DNA from: Sinonovacula constricta
Lineage: Eukaryota; Mollusca; Bivalvia; Cardiida; Solecurtidae
DNA length: 64,000 nucleotides
Assembly: GCA_007844125.1 (NCBI GenBank)
Contig: CM017558.1
Span: 43,638,876-43,702,875 of the forward strand
Direction of reading: 5' to 3'
Position numbers and translations under genes: made by a program. This document shows, one piece after another, positions 51,122 through 62,351 of this stretch. Numbering within the stretch: the first letter of the stretch is position 1; every line of letters begins with the position of its first letter. The notes beneath the pieces were generated by a model. The model saw nothing but the letters and a program-made list of their open reading frames with translations, did no database searches and was not told the origin of the DNA.

Positions 51122-51576
51122 TCACTCCAAACATGTTACATTTACTACATGTATGTCCCACAAAAACTCTATTATCTTCTTTTGTACTGCCATGTTGTTG
51201 AGGCTGTACTCAGTCAGCTTTGAGGTTATGTCCATTGCAGCACTTAATATGTCAGTAAGTCCTTTGTCTGTGGCAAAAGCCCGCAACGTTTCGACACTTG
51301 CCCTTGCCTCTTACAAAGAGACATCTTCCTTCGCAGGCTGCTCATCCTCATCCTCAGACTCTGATTCACTCTCCACTCATAGGAGCTATTTCGCTGGAAG
51401 GTCGCAATTCACTTACCATGTCACTGGCATCCAAACTGCTGTTTACTCGGTCCATCAGCTTTATCCGCTTGCGGGTTGACTGTGTGTGTGACTCATATGC
51501 TGCCAAGAGCTCTGTCTTCCTTTTTGTGTCTTCCTTTTTGTGTCTTCCTTTTTGTGTCTTCCTTTTTGTGCAGTTA
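51122..51576 (-). pseudogene. Decayed coding remnant with acidic stretch, family unknown
   Basis: On the minus strand, from about 51560 downward, a frame reads TELLAAYESHTQSTRKRIKL, then DRVNSSLDASDMVSELRPSS, then meets a stop. After a frame shift it continues ESESESEDEDEQPAKEDVSL. Past one in-frame TAA it reads ASVETLRAFATDKGLTDILS and SKLTEYSLNNMAVQKKIIEF. These segments are strongly protein-like, yet the whole is broken by at least one frame shift and one stop, so it is not functional as it stands. Upstream (51516-51576) lies a four-fold 14-bp repeat containing CTTCCTTTTTGTG. It lies in the last intron of the dispanin gene, antisense to it. A transposon-derived or processed gene remnant is likely; I do not recognise the family. 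Confidence 0.5.
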
Positions 51577-51944
51577 TGAAAACAAATGAAGCAAACATAA
51601 GAGATAACTCGCCATTACTGTTGTTCACACTGATGACAAATTCATTCCAGTAGTCAATTGTTCCAAAATTACCTCACCTACCTATCAACGAACGATTGGT
51701 GCAATTAAAAAGCCACTTCTTTACTCATAAAGAACTTGATTGGTTTAACTTACCTTAATTTGCTAACGTGTGGTAGGCGGCAAACTTCTGTTGTAATAAC
51801 TGTCCTAATATTAAGAGATAAAATTTTACGTAAAAACACAAGAAAAAAGTGTGGAAACTATGTTGGTTTGAATTTTATACTAAGTCGTTCCCGTCGACAT
51901 GGGAATAGGCGTATATGGGGGAACCAGTCACACTTAGCTTTTGT

Positions 51945-52264
51945 TTGTTTATTTGTTTATTGGGTTTATCGTCCCACCAACAGTATTTCAGTTATCTGGA
52001 GACGGTGTCTACTTGAAGCAGATATAGTGCTGCCTTCACTGTGTATAGCATGCCGTGAACACCTGGCATGATACCACACCCAGTAACATTATCCTGACAC
52101 CGGACCAACCAGTCGTGGAACTACCCTTATATTTGCTTGAGCGTTAGCAAGGGAGCTTTACCACTACCATTTTTAACGACTTTGGTATGTCGCGGCCCGG
52201 GATCGAACCCGGGGCCTCCCGTACCTGGAGCCGACGCTCTACCGATTGCGCTACCAGGTCCGGT
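51945..52264 (-). mobile_element. tRNA-derived SINE with 14-bp target-site duplications
   Basis: Read on the minus strand it begins with a tRNA-like head (about 52264-52192) carrying a box A (TAGCGCAATCGG) and a perfect box B (GGTTCGATCCC). A unique body follows, and it ends in an A-rich tail (AATAAACAAATAAACAAA). The flanks CACTTAGCTTTTGT at 51931-51944 and 52265-52278 are identical 14-base direct repeats, the target-site duplication of L1-type retroposition. The perfect flanks mean a young insertion. The tRNA head has mispaired stems (D, anticodon, T) and is not a functional tRNA. Confidence 0.9.
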
Positions 52265-52810
52265 CACTTAGCTTTTGTCGCTATTACGGAAGATGCCGAG
52301 GGCTAGCGACAACTGGCGAGACAAATTATTGGCCGCTCAAGGGAGGGAATTTATACGACACGGAAGTAAAAATGAGTGACGGTAGCCGTTTTAGAGAGTT
52401 GTCGTTCTTGAGAGGGAAAATACGTTGAAAACGACAGGTGGAAAATTAAACTGACGCATAAGAGAGGTATTCGTTTAAAACAGGTGACGTTTGGAGAGGA
52501 GCATAATTTAATAGAAATCATTATAACAAGTGTTTTCAATAGTTTATCATTTATATAAAAACACCATGGAACTAAGGTATTATATAGCAATGTAAGTTTG
52601 TAAAAGAATGCATCTTTTATTTATAACAAACAGGTTTAGTAAAAACAACACAAATTTACATTTGAAGTTATTAGGAGTGAAATGATATTGCGTTACGTTC
52701 TTGTATTAATACATGTACACATAAATAGTGCCCACTTGTAACAGCAATTTGTTATTGAATAAATGAATGTATTTGATATTTATATTATTCCCGCTGTATC
52801 CTTGTTACAG

Positions 52811-52960
52811 ACTGAGAGTTTGAAGCGGGACGGGAACCAGATAGAAGCTGGGCGGGCCTCCGGGATCGCCCGACAACTGGTCCTCGTCAGCCTCATCCTG
52901 GGCTCACCCATTATGTGTACCGTGGCGGTCGGCGTCATCGTCTACCTTCTCGTTTCCTAG
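52811..52960 (+). CDS. CD225/dispanin protein, last exon with second membrane segment
   Basis: The acceptor CCTTGTTACAG ends at 52810. 49 codons and TAG (52958-52960) follow, in phase 0 with the exon ending at 49345. The start, DGNQIEAGRASGIARQ, matches the GDxxxAxxxSxxA loop of CD225 domains. Then comes the second hydrophobic segment (VLVSLILGSPIMCTV... to VIVYLLVS), which ends the protein. The chain is thus a short two-segment membrane domain at the C-terminus behind a very long repeat-rich N-terminus. GC content is visibly higher than in the surrounding intron. Role: dispanins act at membranes (IFITMs restrict virus entry, SynDIG/PRRT types act at synapses); which applies here cannot be told. 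Confidence 0.88.
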   Translation, partial: TESLKRDGNQIEAGRASGIARQLVLVSLILGSPIMCTVAVGVIVYLLVS

Positions 52961-53538
52961 GCAACCGGGAAGAGTGTCCACTTAATCTCAACCTCTGCAT
53001 GTGTCAATAACATATTGACTTTCATTTTTAACACATATCAGCAAAACTTACAGCCTCAGCCTAATCAATTTCTCAGCAGTCAAAGAACTAGTAAATACCA
53101 ATACGGCCGTTTATCAGACTTAACACCTATAACTAATGCAGTTTTATGTAAAGTTGTGCATCGAACAAACGTGATCCTGACCTTATATATATCAACCTCC
53201 AAAAATGCAATAAGGTCCACTTGAAATCCGATGTGTCTTTTTTTTATTTCGAACTTTACCAATTATAAGTGAATATTTAAAGTCCAAAAAGTCCTTAATC
53301 AACATATAGTGAAAGCCATGCATTCCTAAGTAACGAATTGTGACAACATTTTTAAAAAATGAACCTATAACATAAATAATACTTATGTAAAAACGGATAA
53401 TAACGTTGTACTATTAATGCAATGATGCTATGATTATACAGGCAGATACTCAAGCCACTAGAAAACTTTTGGTTAGACAAGTCTTTCAGAACATTGGCAT
53501 GATAGAAGTTCTTGTGGTGTACACACTTATATCCCCTT
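52961..53538 (+). other. 3' flank of the CD225/dispanin gene
   Basis: Presumed 3' untranslated region and flank. No clear AATAAA was seen before the next mobile element starts at 53539. No other feature. Confidence 0.4.
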
Positions 53539-54771
53539 CACACCGACATGGCGTCCTTACTACGTCCCTATAGGGTGACCCAGGATGCCATGGAAACGCC
53601 ATGAATGCCGTAGGGTCGAGTAGAAAACAACTCAGGTCGCCGTAAGGCCGTGGCTAGTATTTTGAACATGCACAAAACAAACGCCGAGGCACGGCGTTCT
53701 CAGGGCGTCCTGTGCTAGAACACCCCAGGAACACCATAGTTGCAGCAGGAACACCACAAGCACGTACTATGAACGTAACTATATATGCTGCATAGTCACC
53801 GTGTAAACATTTAACACCAAATAAATTGATTGAAGTGTAATTGGCGACTCGACGACCCTAGGGCATTTGTATTACGTCCAGATAGTTTATGGCGACTCTA
53901 TCGGGTGTGTAGTAGGACTGTGGCGTTTTTACTGCGTGTGTAACTCGACCTTCTCCTATAAAAGGTTGTGTAAAACGTTTGTTCCGCAACCTTATGGATA
54001 CGTTTCTGCATATGTTTGTTGCTGATCATGAAATTACAAATGTATGTTGCTTTTATTTGAACACACAAAAAAAGAAAGAAAAGCAAGGCAAGTGAGGTGC
54101 TTAGTAAGACTTGTCGAGGTCAGAAGAGAACAGTTTGGCCACTTTCATCGTCTGAAGCCAGCGCTTAGGTCCAAGGATCTTGCTCCATTTTAGAACTTTC
54201 AAAGAGTATCTCTTGAAGTGTTTGATGAAATACTTACAGTGAAATGTCACTGCGTACCAACTTAGTTCTTTTCTGCTTGACCGGACTGTCGCACTGTTGG
54301 CAGGCGACAGATTGTGCATCAGATTCATCCTCAGAATCTGCCGACGGTGGCGTTAATTCCTGTATCTTTGACATTCTGTTGTACACAATGTACTGCTATC
54401 ATCAAGGTGTAACGGGAGAATTAAATTTCTCTGGAAAAACAACACAATCGATACACGCCGCGCAAACGCCGAATGGTCGCCGTCCATTCGCCGTGTGAAC
54501 CCCGTAAGAACGCCATAGACGACGTGCAGTCGTACTGAACACCTCGTAAACGCACCGCAGACCCCGTAGGGCCGCATATAAATGCAGTATATACGCCGTA
54601 TAAACGCCATAGACGTACTGACAAGGCACACATCACGTCACTGGTGTGACGACTCACGGAAATTCGCACATTTTTTTTTTTCAAAAAATACGCCGGAGTT
54701 TCTAGTACGACTATGTCGTTTTCCAAACGAAATACAGACTAAGGTTGACGTAAGAACGCCGTGTCGGTGTG
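53539..54771. mobile_element. TIR element rich in ACGCC motifs, no transposase
   Basis: The left end CACACCGACATGGCGTCCTT (53539 on) and the reverse complement of the right end CACACCGACACGGCGTTCTT (54771 backward) match at 20 of 22 bases. Inside, at least nine ACGCC and five GGCGT motifs, mostly as AACGCC(A/G)TA, cluster towards both ends. This resembles subterminal transposase-binding repeats. The element is CpG-rich compared with its surroundings. No intact transposase is present; a minus-strand frame at 54101-54328 is open for 75 codons (GPKRWLQTMKVAKLFSSDLD) but has no motif I know. Target-site duplication not clear (an imperfect 8-base match at most). Confidence 0.7.
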
Positions 54772-55445
54772 ACTGGGTATTTATGTTACAAGATGTGCTA
54801 AAGGGCCAAAGGGCAATGTCGTGTCTCAGCTTAGCTTAAACAGAAGTATACGCATGCAGATGTGTAAAAAAATATACAAAAATAATATCAAATAAACTTT
54901 AATAAAGACGGTAGATTTGTTTGTGTTTTTGCATGTCATTTTTTTACAATTTTACGTATACTAATAAAGACGGATTTAGGTTATGTAAAGTATTTTAAAA
55001 ACGGCATAATGTGTTGCTCCCAAAGGAAGATTGCATAGGACCATATCTATGACAGATTACATTACCAATTAAGAAAAACCTTACAATACTACATGAGGGT
55101 ATCGACAAATAAAAACACAGATTTAAAATATTTGAAAATATCTCATTGAGCTTAGATTCTTTATGATTTGGAGATATTATCGTATATAAAGTTTGTTTGG
55201 ATATCTTAGTTTTTCCACTCCTTTATACGCATCGTAATACGTATATGTGTCTATAGCTGAACTTTCTATACAATCTGTCTATTTTAAAGGTCAGCAAGGA
55301 ATCAATGTCTAAGATCAATAACATTGAACATGAAAAGCGTTGATATTTCTCATGCGTTCGGCACATTTCTGACGCAGAAAATGTATCTAGAATTCGTATC
55401 GAGTGTGGCGGCATAAACATATACAAAAGAGTGTAGGAAGAGAGT
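54772..55445. other. Non-coding stretch, nothing specific seen
   Basis: AT-rich, without gene-like frames or recognised repeats. Confidence 0.45.
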
Positions 55446-57027
55446 TAACGCTGACATGACTTAATGATTTAATCGTTGGTGTTGTCTCCCGTGTTCCTCC
55501 AAACATCGATGAGAACTAATAAGAAAATATGAAAAAGTCCTAAGGGCATTGTAACATATATTTAATTTTGAAAAGGCAAATGACAAAGGACACATGCCAG
55601 TCAACTGCAAAAGTTACGACAAAACTGTGACGAGACAGAATACAAAATGGAGCAAACCTAATAGTTACCGACTGGGGTCCTTAAGCTGGTTTTACAGATC
55701 TCTAACTTCGTACTTCCTGACGACAGGAATGGATCCATGGGTGGGGGATGGGGATGCAACCGCCCCCCCCCACCCCACCCCACCCTCCTGCACTTCCCCA
55801 CACCCCACCCCACCAACCAGGTAAAAGAGCAGGTTGTGGAAACACATACATGTAAGCTTTAAAAAAGTAAACGTTTAAAGTAAATTTTGTCTGTTGACAA
55901 AAGGTCGAAGTTGTGGTCCCTTACTGTGTATATATATCTAGTATTCACGGCGATAAAGTTGAATGGCTCTTGATTCACTGCCAACCACCACCACACCACC
56001 ACCGCCAACATTCTCTGCCTGACTTGTTTCTCAACTGCAAGCAGTGAAAATAAACAGATCCTTTAAAAACTGCTTGTGATGGCGTCATTAGTAAGAAAGT
56101 AGTGACGTTATTAACTATGTCCACAGTGTAATTGGGTTGGAAGATACGTCTTGTTTCTATTAGAAGTACATAAAATTCTTGGTTGTAAAAGAAATCAAAC
56201 ATTTGAATGAAAGACGAAATGACTAGAGAAAAGGTGTCAAAGTTCGTGACTAGATGGACATGAAGTACCAAAGTCTAATGTCCATCAAAGGAAAATACAC
56301 GTAACAATCCTGAAAGGATGGATTAAATACAACTTGATACCATGTACATGCACGCCACACTGCACAAGCAACACTGCTATCATGAATAAGAAAATATGAC
56401 CTATGGATTTCTGCAACATATATACATATGAGAACATATTGAAGAACAGAACAAAACAAGGTCATTCACATGCAAGTTAGTTGTAAAAGTTAGAACAAAA
56501 CTGTGACGAGACATTATACAAAAAGAGCAAACCCAGCAGTTACAGCATTGGTACGGTGAGGTGCTTAAACCAGTTATACAGAGCTCTAACCTCGCACTGC
56601 CTGACGGGTTTCTCAAATGCAAGCAATGAAAAGAAAACAAATCCTTTAAAAAAACTGTCAAAGTGAAGGCATCATCAATAAGAAAGCAGAGGCATTATTA
56701 AAAAAATATCCACATCGTATTTGCGTGAGGAGATATAAGTCTTGTTTCTATTAGAAGTACACAAAATTTTTGATTGAAAAGGAAATTTAAACATTTAAAA
56801 GAAAGACGAAATTACTAGAGAAAAAGTGTCAAAGGTTGTAGCGTCCTGTTCGTGTCTAGATGGAAATGAAGTACAACATTCAATGTATATCAAAGAAAAA
56901 TACACGTACCAATCCTGATGAAATAAATGACACTAAACCTAACTCTGACATGACTTAATGATTTAGTAGTCGGAGTTGTCTCCCGTGTTTATTTAATGAT
57001 TTTGTAGTCGGAGTTGTCTCCCGTGTT
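55446..57027. repeat. Tandem duplication, diverged copies
   Basis: A block containing AACAAAACTGTGACGAGAC-like sequence and TCTTGTTTCTATTAGAAGTA occurs at about 55590-56320 and again, same orientation, at about 56470-56930. A second block with CATGACTTAATGATTTA and GTTGTCTCCCGTGTT is at 55446-55494 and 56941-56989, with a further partial copy at 56990-57027. Copies differ by many substitutions, so the event is not recent. No coding content. Confidence 0.8.
55722..56023. mobile_element. 302-bp insertion in one duplicate copy, flanked by CCTGAC
   Basis: The first duplicate copy is interrupted here. CCTGAC stands on both sides (55716-55721 and 56018-56023), while the second copy has a single CCTGAC (56600-56605) at the same place. 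This is the pattern of an insertion with a 6-base target-site duplication. The insert contains a C-rich tract (55760-55816) and CCACCACCACACC repeats. No known family recognised. Confidence 0.6.
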
Positions 57028-57997
57028 ACACCTAACAGTGTGTTTTTTCGCGCCATTTCTGACAGGAAGCTGGATGCCCCGATTGTGTTAAAATAAGTGC
57101 GTATTCTATGAATAAAGGTGCAATGTTTTGTTTTATTGTCTGTATTATGTACTAATTTTATAGAATTTTGTATATTGTTTGCATTCTTCGTTGGTGTAAT
57201 TAGACTATAAGTTTGATAAAACTTACAAATACTGAAAAGGTCAAAATGACAAGTTTAGAAGCATGAAATGGGACTTTGACATTTGATGTTACGTATTGAT
57301 AGATCTGTATCTTTTAAATATATATTTGTACAAATAATACACGTTGATGCTGGTAATGACAGGTGATGTTATCTGGTGTGCTGTTCAAGATAATTATTTC
57401 TTAAGAGTAGATCTACAAGTGCAAAGAACGTAATCATGGTTATCGATGGACAAAATCCAATCTGAAACTATTTTGGAAACTAGATCTAGATAGATCTTTG
57501 ATGAACAAACATTTATTTGAGTATTTAAAACACGTTCTATGGAACAGCATATTTATAAAAGGAGTAAATACCACTGTAGCAATGTATTCTATAAAACTGG
57601 CATTTCATGCTGGTACAATTGTTTCTAGTTGCTAAATAGATGTTGGTAAGGGTGTAAAGGAGTGATGTACGATCTAGTGAATGATATTCTAACAGCAGTA
57701 GTAACAATAAACAGTTAATATTGGACGCGTCTTAATATACTGTACAGCATTATTTATATGGCAGATTAAGTATAACTTTACTGAAGTTGAAGCTATTACT
57801 GTTTATGAAAGACAAAAATTTGCATCCAACATGATTTACAACAATAAATATAGAACTTTCAGTCTTCAAATGCAGGTCCATTCATTGAAAGTAAATTAAA
57901 TAACTTTTAAAATTTCTGCTTTATTGGTTGGTTGTTTTTCCAACTAGATCTAATGAATGGTTTAAAACTAGCGGATTCTCCCTTCATTTGTTTTCAG
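57028..57997. other. Non-coding stretch; possible upstream region of a gene to the right
   Basis: AT-rich. TTTTTTCGCGCCATTTCTGA near 57044-57063 is a small GC-richer patch that could belong to a first exon or promoter, but nothing decides this. Confidence 0.35.
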
Positions 57998-58079
57998 GTA
58001 ATGGAACCCTGACGCCTACTCTGTGATTGTAGATCTCCAGTGACCCTTAACCCAGCCCTGTACCAGCCCACTGGCCCAG
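57998..58079 (+). other. Candidate non-coding exon (5' untranslated)
   Basis: TTTGTTTTCAG (ending 57997) and GGCCCAG|GTGAGTAC (GT at 58080-58081) are strong splice sites around 82 bases. All three frames have stops (ATG GAA CCC TGA is a four-codon frame), so it is untranslated. It could be spliced to the candidate coding exon at 62189. Confidence 0.45.
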
Positions 58080-59040
58080 GTGAGTACATACAACCCTTAT
58101 ACAGTAAAACCCAGTCACTCACAGCTCATCTAAATCAATTAGATCTCCTGGTTGGTCATTCAAAAACACTGACATGAAGTTTTCTGATAGTTAAACATGC
58201 AATCAAGAGTGTAATTTTTATTCTGCCATGTTCCATTTACCACACACAGTCACTAAGTTTGGTTTAAGACAGGTTTTTTATAACTTTCATGGTAAGCTAG
58301 GAAAGGGATTTTCTTTCCTGTTTCATTGTGGAAAGTTGTAAAATTTCCTAAGAAAATAGCCAAGGGCAATACCATATTAATAAAAGCTCATATCTTTATA
58401 ATCTTCTTAAAAAATGTATAAATATGTAATTTATGTTGTTGTTTTTTTGTTGTTTTTTTGGTAAGATTAAACATCTGTTTAGTAAGCTGATATAAGTTAT
58501 GTACACATGTTTTATTCCTTGTTTTCTTGTCCTTATTTAAAAGACAGATGCATGTTTAAACATTGATACATGAACACAAATGGTGATGCCCTATTCCTAA
58601 GTCATAGTCTAGTACACTAGGAAACCTTCAATAACAGGACTTTGTTCATGTTCAAGTGTTTCTGTCCATGCTAATTGTCCATGAAGGGATCAGAGTTCAC
58701 TTCTCAGACAGGGGTAGGATTGTTGGGCTGGGTCTACTACAGAAAATTAATCTCTCCCATCCTGTGTCCCCTTCACAGTCACACCTCTGTTCCTTAATAA
58801 TTAGTGTGGTCATCTTACAAGGCGCTTCATTGACCATTGCCATGATTTGACACTAATATCAACAATGTAGACCCAGACCAGAAATATTGAAATCACCACT
58901 GAAAGCTGATAAAATATCAGTACAATAGTTTAAATCTTGCTTCATAAATAAAAATGGTTAATCAAGAAAATCTACTTGGTTTATGACCTTATAGGCAAAA
59001 TCCACTTTGTGCTGTCTGTGTTATTCCTACAGTCCCTCTT

Positions 59041-59618
59041 ATATTCCTGAACATTTCTGTGATTTCCTGAACATTTCTGTGATTTCCTAAACATTTGAAC
59101 ATTTCTGTGATTTCCTGAACATTTCTGTGATTTCCTGAACATTTCTTGAACATTTCTGTGATTTCCTGAACATTTCTGTGATTTCCTGAACATCTCTGTG
59201 ATTTCCTGAACATTTCTTGAACATTTCTGTGATTTCCTGAACATTTCTGTGATTTCCTGAACATTTCTGTGATTTCCTGAACATTTCTTGAACATTTCTG
59301 TGATTTCCTGAACATTTCCTGAACATTTCTGTGATTTCCTGAACATTTCTGTGATTTCCTGAACATTTCTTGAACATTTCTGTGATTTCCTGAACATTTC
59401 TTGAACATTTCTGTGATTTCCTGAACATTTCGATTTCCTGAACATTTCTTGAACATTTCTGTGATTTCCTGAACATTTCTTGAACATTTCTGTGATTTCC
59501 TGAACATTTCTGTGATTTCCTGAACATTTCTTGAACATTTCTGTGATTTCCTGAAACATTTCTTGAACATTTCTGTGATTTCCTGAACATTTCTGTGATT
59601 TCCTGAACATTTCTGTGA
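59041..59618. repeat. Minisatellite, 20-bp unit with 11-bp half-units
   Basis: Copies of TGAACATTTCTGTGATTTCC, with an extra TGAACATTTCT inserted in many units, giving a mixed 20/31-bp order. Because three units make 60 bp, three minus-strand frames stay open for up to about 200 codons; they are artefacts. Non-coding sequence flanks it on both sides (58080-59040 and 59619-60861). Confidence 0.96.
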
Positions 59619-60861
59619 TCAGGCATTCTGTTTCCCCTCAGTTATCTTCAGTTCATGACCATAAGTGTGGTCGTCCAGCAACTTGTCTAATGTTTTTAGC
59701 TAGCAGCTTAATAGATTGTTAAATTAATTACATTATTTTGTCTGGACTGTAATGTACTATATGACAAGAGGTTCTTAAATATCTTTGCACAAGTGTTTGC
59801 AATCATGAGCCAATATGTCAGGTGAGTACAATTCTGGTCCAAAAGTCAAGGTCACACTTTGAGGTCAGCGATAAAAAATAATTGCTTTTGAGTTTTCATT
59901 ACATGTGTAAAACATTGCCCTTGGGCATCTAGCTTATGTATATTTCACTATGATTTTTTTGTATTGATGATCCATCTGTACTTGTTATATTAATATAATG
60001 CCACTTATCATGTAGTAATCGGAAAAGGTTGTTTACCATAGAAACATTTCTTTTCACATTTTCAATAGACTTCATAGGCAAAAACAATGCCCCAAAGATC
60101 AAAGTAAGTAATGGGTTATACAAGTTCACCTGTAATAACAGTAAAAAGATTATTTAAAAAAAATATATGTCCAGGCTGTAACTCCAACAAGGATTGTTTG
60201 TTTATAAATAGATCTTCCTTGACAAAAATGTTTGTTGTATTATAACAAGGTGTTGTGACAAGAACCAGACTGCAAGTTCACAGATCAAGGTCATATTTGG
60301 AGGTCAAAGATTTTACGACCATATAACTGGTTAGTGGGAATATTAATCACTTTGTGAGATAGCTCTGGTTAAACTTGTTTACATTTATTTAAACATAGGT
60401 ATTTTCAAGTAATAAATGTATCAAAAGAGCCGCTTCATTGAACTAGCACTGAAATAGTTTAATTTATCTTGGTAAAACATGTAAGTTATCATTTTTGCAG
60501 TTACTACATAAACTGCTTAACTATTGTATTATTATTTTTATGGTTACAAAAATTAATTAAGCACAACTAAGTTATAATGTACAAATCTCTCTCATCTGTA
60601 CTGTTGAGAGGTTAAAGGTTTACTTGCCATTTTTTCTTGCAACAATGGCTTTCAAATCTTGCATCTTCCATTGTTTATTAGCCTGTTGCTTGCAGTGCTT
60701 CAATCAGTCATTTAACTCCTAATGCATCATTTTAATAAGGAACCAACTGAGCTGGAACAAAGATGGCAAGATCAAAGTGGATTTTTTTCTTCATCAATAT
60801 TGGACATGATCTTGAGAGATTTTTATCTCTCCTTGCATGCAACTGCAGAGATTTAACTCTC

Positions 60862-60980
60862 AACCTGCTGAGTACATATAAGTCAGGCTTAGGTAAATAT
60901 TGTGGATACAGGTCAGTCAGCTTGGGAGCTGTTGGATCAGGATCTACACTGTGTGCTCTGGGTCCTGTGGAATATGTCCA
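60862..60980 (+). repeat. Dispersed repeat module, copy 2
   Basis: Collinear with 12378-12485: ACCTGCTGAG, GTCAGGCTTAGG, TGTGGAT, CAGG, GGATCAGGATCTACACTGTG. Shorter relatives at 61388-61460 (GGGAGCTGGCTGATCAGGAT) and 61661-61716 (CAGGAGCTGTTTAATCAAGA) make three tries of the same module within 1 kb, in one orientation. Confidence 0.5.
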
Positions 60981-62188
60981 GTTAACTTTTCTGGGACTTT
61001 ATAAGCAAATGTCTTCAGATGTGTAATGTGTAGTGATAAATGGAATAGGCTAAGGTCTATGAGGACAGGTATTTCCAGGCACCAGATAATTGGAGTATCA
61101 GGTATATCTGTTTTTCTCTGTTGTTGTTGTTTTTGTGTGTGCTGTTTTTTGAGAAATATATTGTAGTGGTACAATGACAGTTACAAGAGATATGTCGGAC
61201 CTTGCTTGGATTGGCTGAGAATAGTTGGTTTGAGACAGAATAAAGCATAAAAATATTAATTTGCTATGAAACTGTTGATGTAAGGGTAAAACATCAGCCG
61301 TCTTTCATCAATTGACATTAAGTTTCTATTTAATCTGATATTTTTGTTATTTACTAACAATTACTTGCATATGTTACTGGATACTTATAGCTAGAGACTG
61401 AGCAGCAAAAGGTGCAGACCTGGGAGCTGGCTGATCAGGATCACACTTACTGCCTAAAGTGTGCTTTGTAGACTTTTTTGGTTGGCCCTGTCTAGAGATC
61501 ATATATGAGGCCTTTACACCAGGGAGATAAACTTGTTTTAATGTGGAGGGCTTGTTCCCAGGAGTTTAGGACAGTGCTGCTGATGAACCATCGATACAGG
61601 GTGATAATTATATATCTTTACATGCTAAGCAAAAATTTATCAGCCCTAAGCATATACCGTAGTATAAATCCAGGAGCTGTTTAATCAAGATTTGCACTTG
61701 TTTGCTTTCAATTTTCTTTGCATGAAGTTGTTAAAAATACATGAAAGTAATGACAAATCTCTGGGTCTAAGGACTAGACACTACCATAGGAATTATCCTC
61801 AAATGCAACTGGTTAAAGTCCGCAGGAGCCTTTGGTAAATGACCAATCCACAGATCATTGGTGCAGGATGATAATTATAAGATAATAGCAGAGGAGGCCA
61901 ACAATAAATCACAACCCGGTGATATGATAGCTGCCTTAATGAGCAAGGGGACAGGTTCATTAACTTCTGGCAGGATGAGCGGCTGCCATCAAAGAGACAG
62001 TGTCGGTTGGCAGAAATTGATCAGTATCTATTACTTTTGTCCATCTATACCCTCAGATCAACTGTCTAATCCATTGGTTTGCCTTTTTGAGACTGAAACA
62101 TTGTGTCTTTTATTATTTTGGCTTTTGTCTTAGTTGTTTGGTTGTTTTTGTCATATTTTTTTTTTAATCAAGGTACCTTTTGTTTCAG
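60981..62188. other. Non-coding stretch
   Basis: Apart from the weaker repeat relatives near 61388 and 61661, nothing was recognised. The frame open at 61858-62133 has no motif. Confidence 0.4.
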
Positions 62189-62333
62189 GTAGACACCCCC
62201 CCAACCCCCGCCAACATTGACAGATGTAATGGTATACCTACAGGCCCCTGGCAATGTTATGGCACCCATTTTCAAGACAAGAACTACAAGGGAGATCGCT
62301 GAGATTTACCTCAGCCATGTGTATGCCTGCTTT
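62189..62333 (+). CDS. Candidate first coding exon of a gene running off the right edge
   Basis: The acceptor CCTTTTGTTTCAG ends at 62188 and the donor CTTT|GTAAGA has its GT at 62334-62335. An ATG at 62229 in good context (GTAATGG) opens 35 codons to the donor in phase 0: MVYLQAPGNVMAPIFKTRTT, then REIAEIYLSHVYACF. The segment before the ATG contains a stop in this frame, as expected for a leader. I do not recognise the protein. A second frame (starting VDTPPTPANIDRC) is open for most of the exon but stops before its end. An alternative acceptor is the CAG at 62221-62223. No downstream exon is visible before the window ends. Confidence 0.35.
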
Positions 62334-62351
62334 GTAAGAATTATACAATAC

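Noticed and set aside
51078..51479. Plus-strand frame of 133 codons in the dispanin intron
   Set aside because: The minus strand of the same DNA carries the protein-like signal; the serine-rich plus frame is the complement of the acidic GAG/GAT codons.
52190..52264. Functional tRNA gene on the minus strand
   Set aside because: The pol III boxes are good, but D, anticodon and T stems contain mismatches, and the sequence is the head of a SINE with its own target-site duplications.
58981..59626. Three overlapping minus-strand frames of about 180-210 codons
   Set aside because: All are translations of the 20-bp minisatellite; the same residues recur in every frame.
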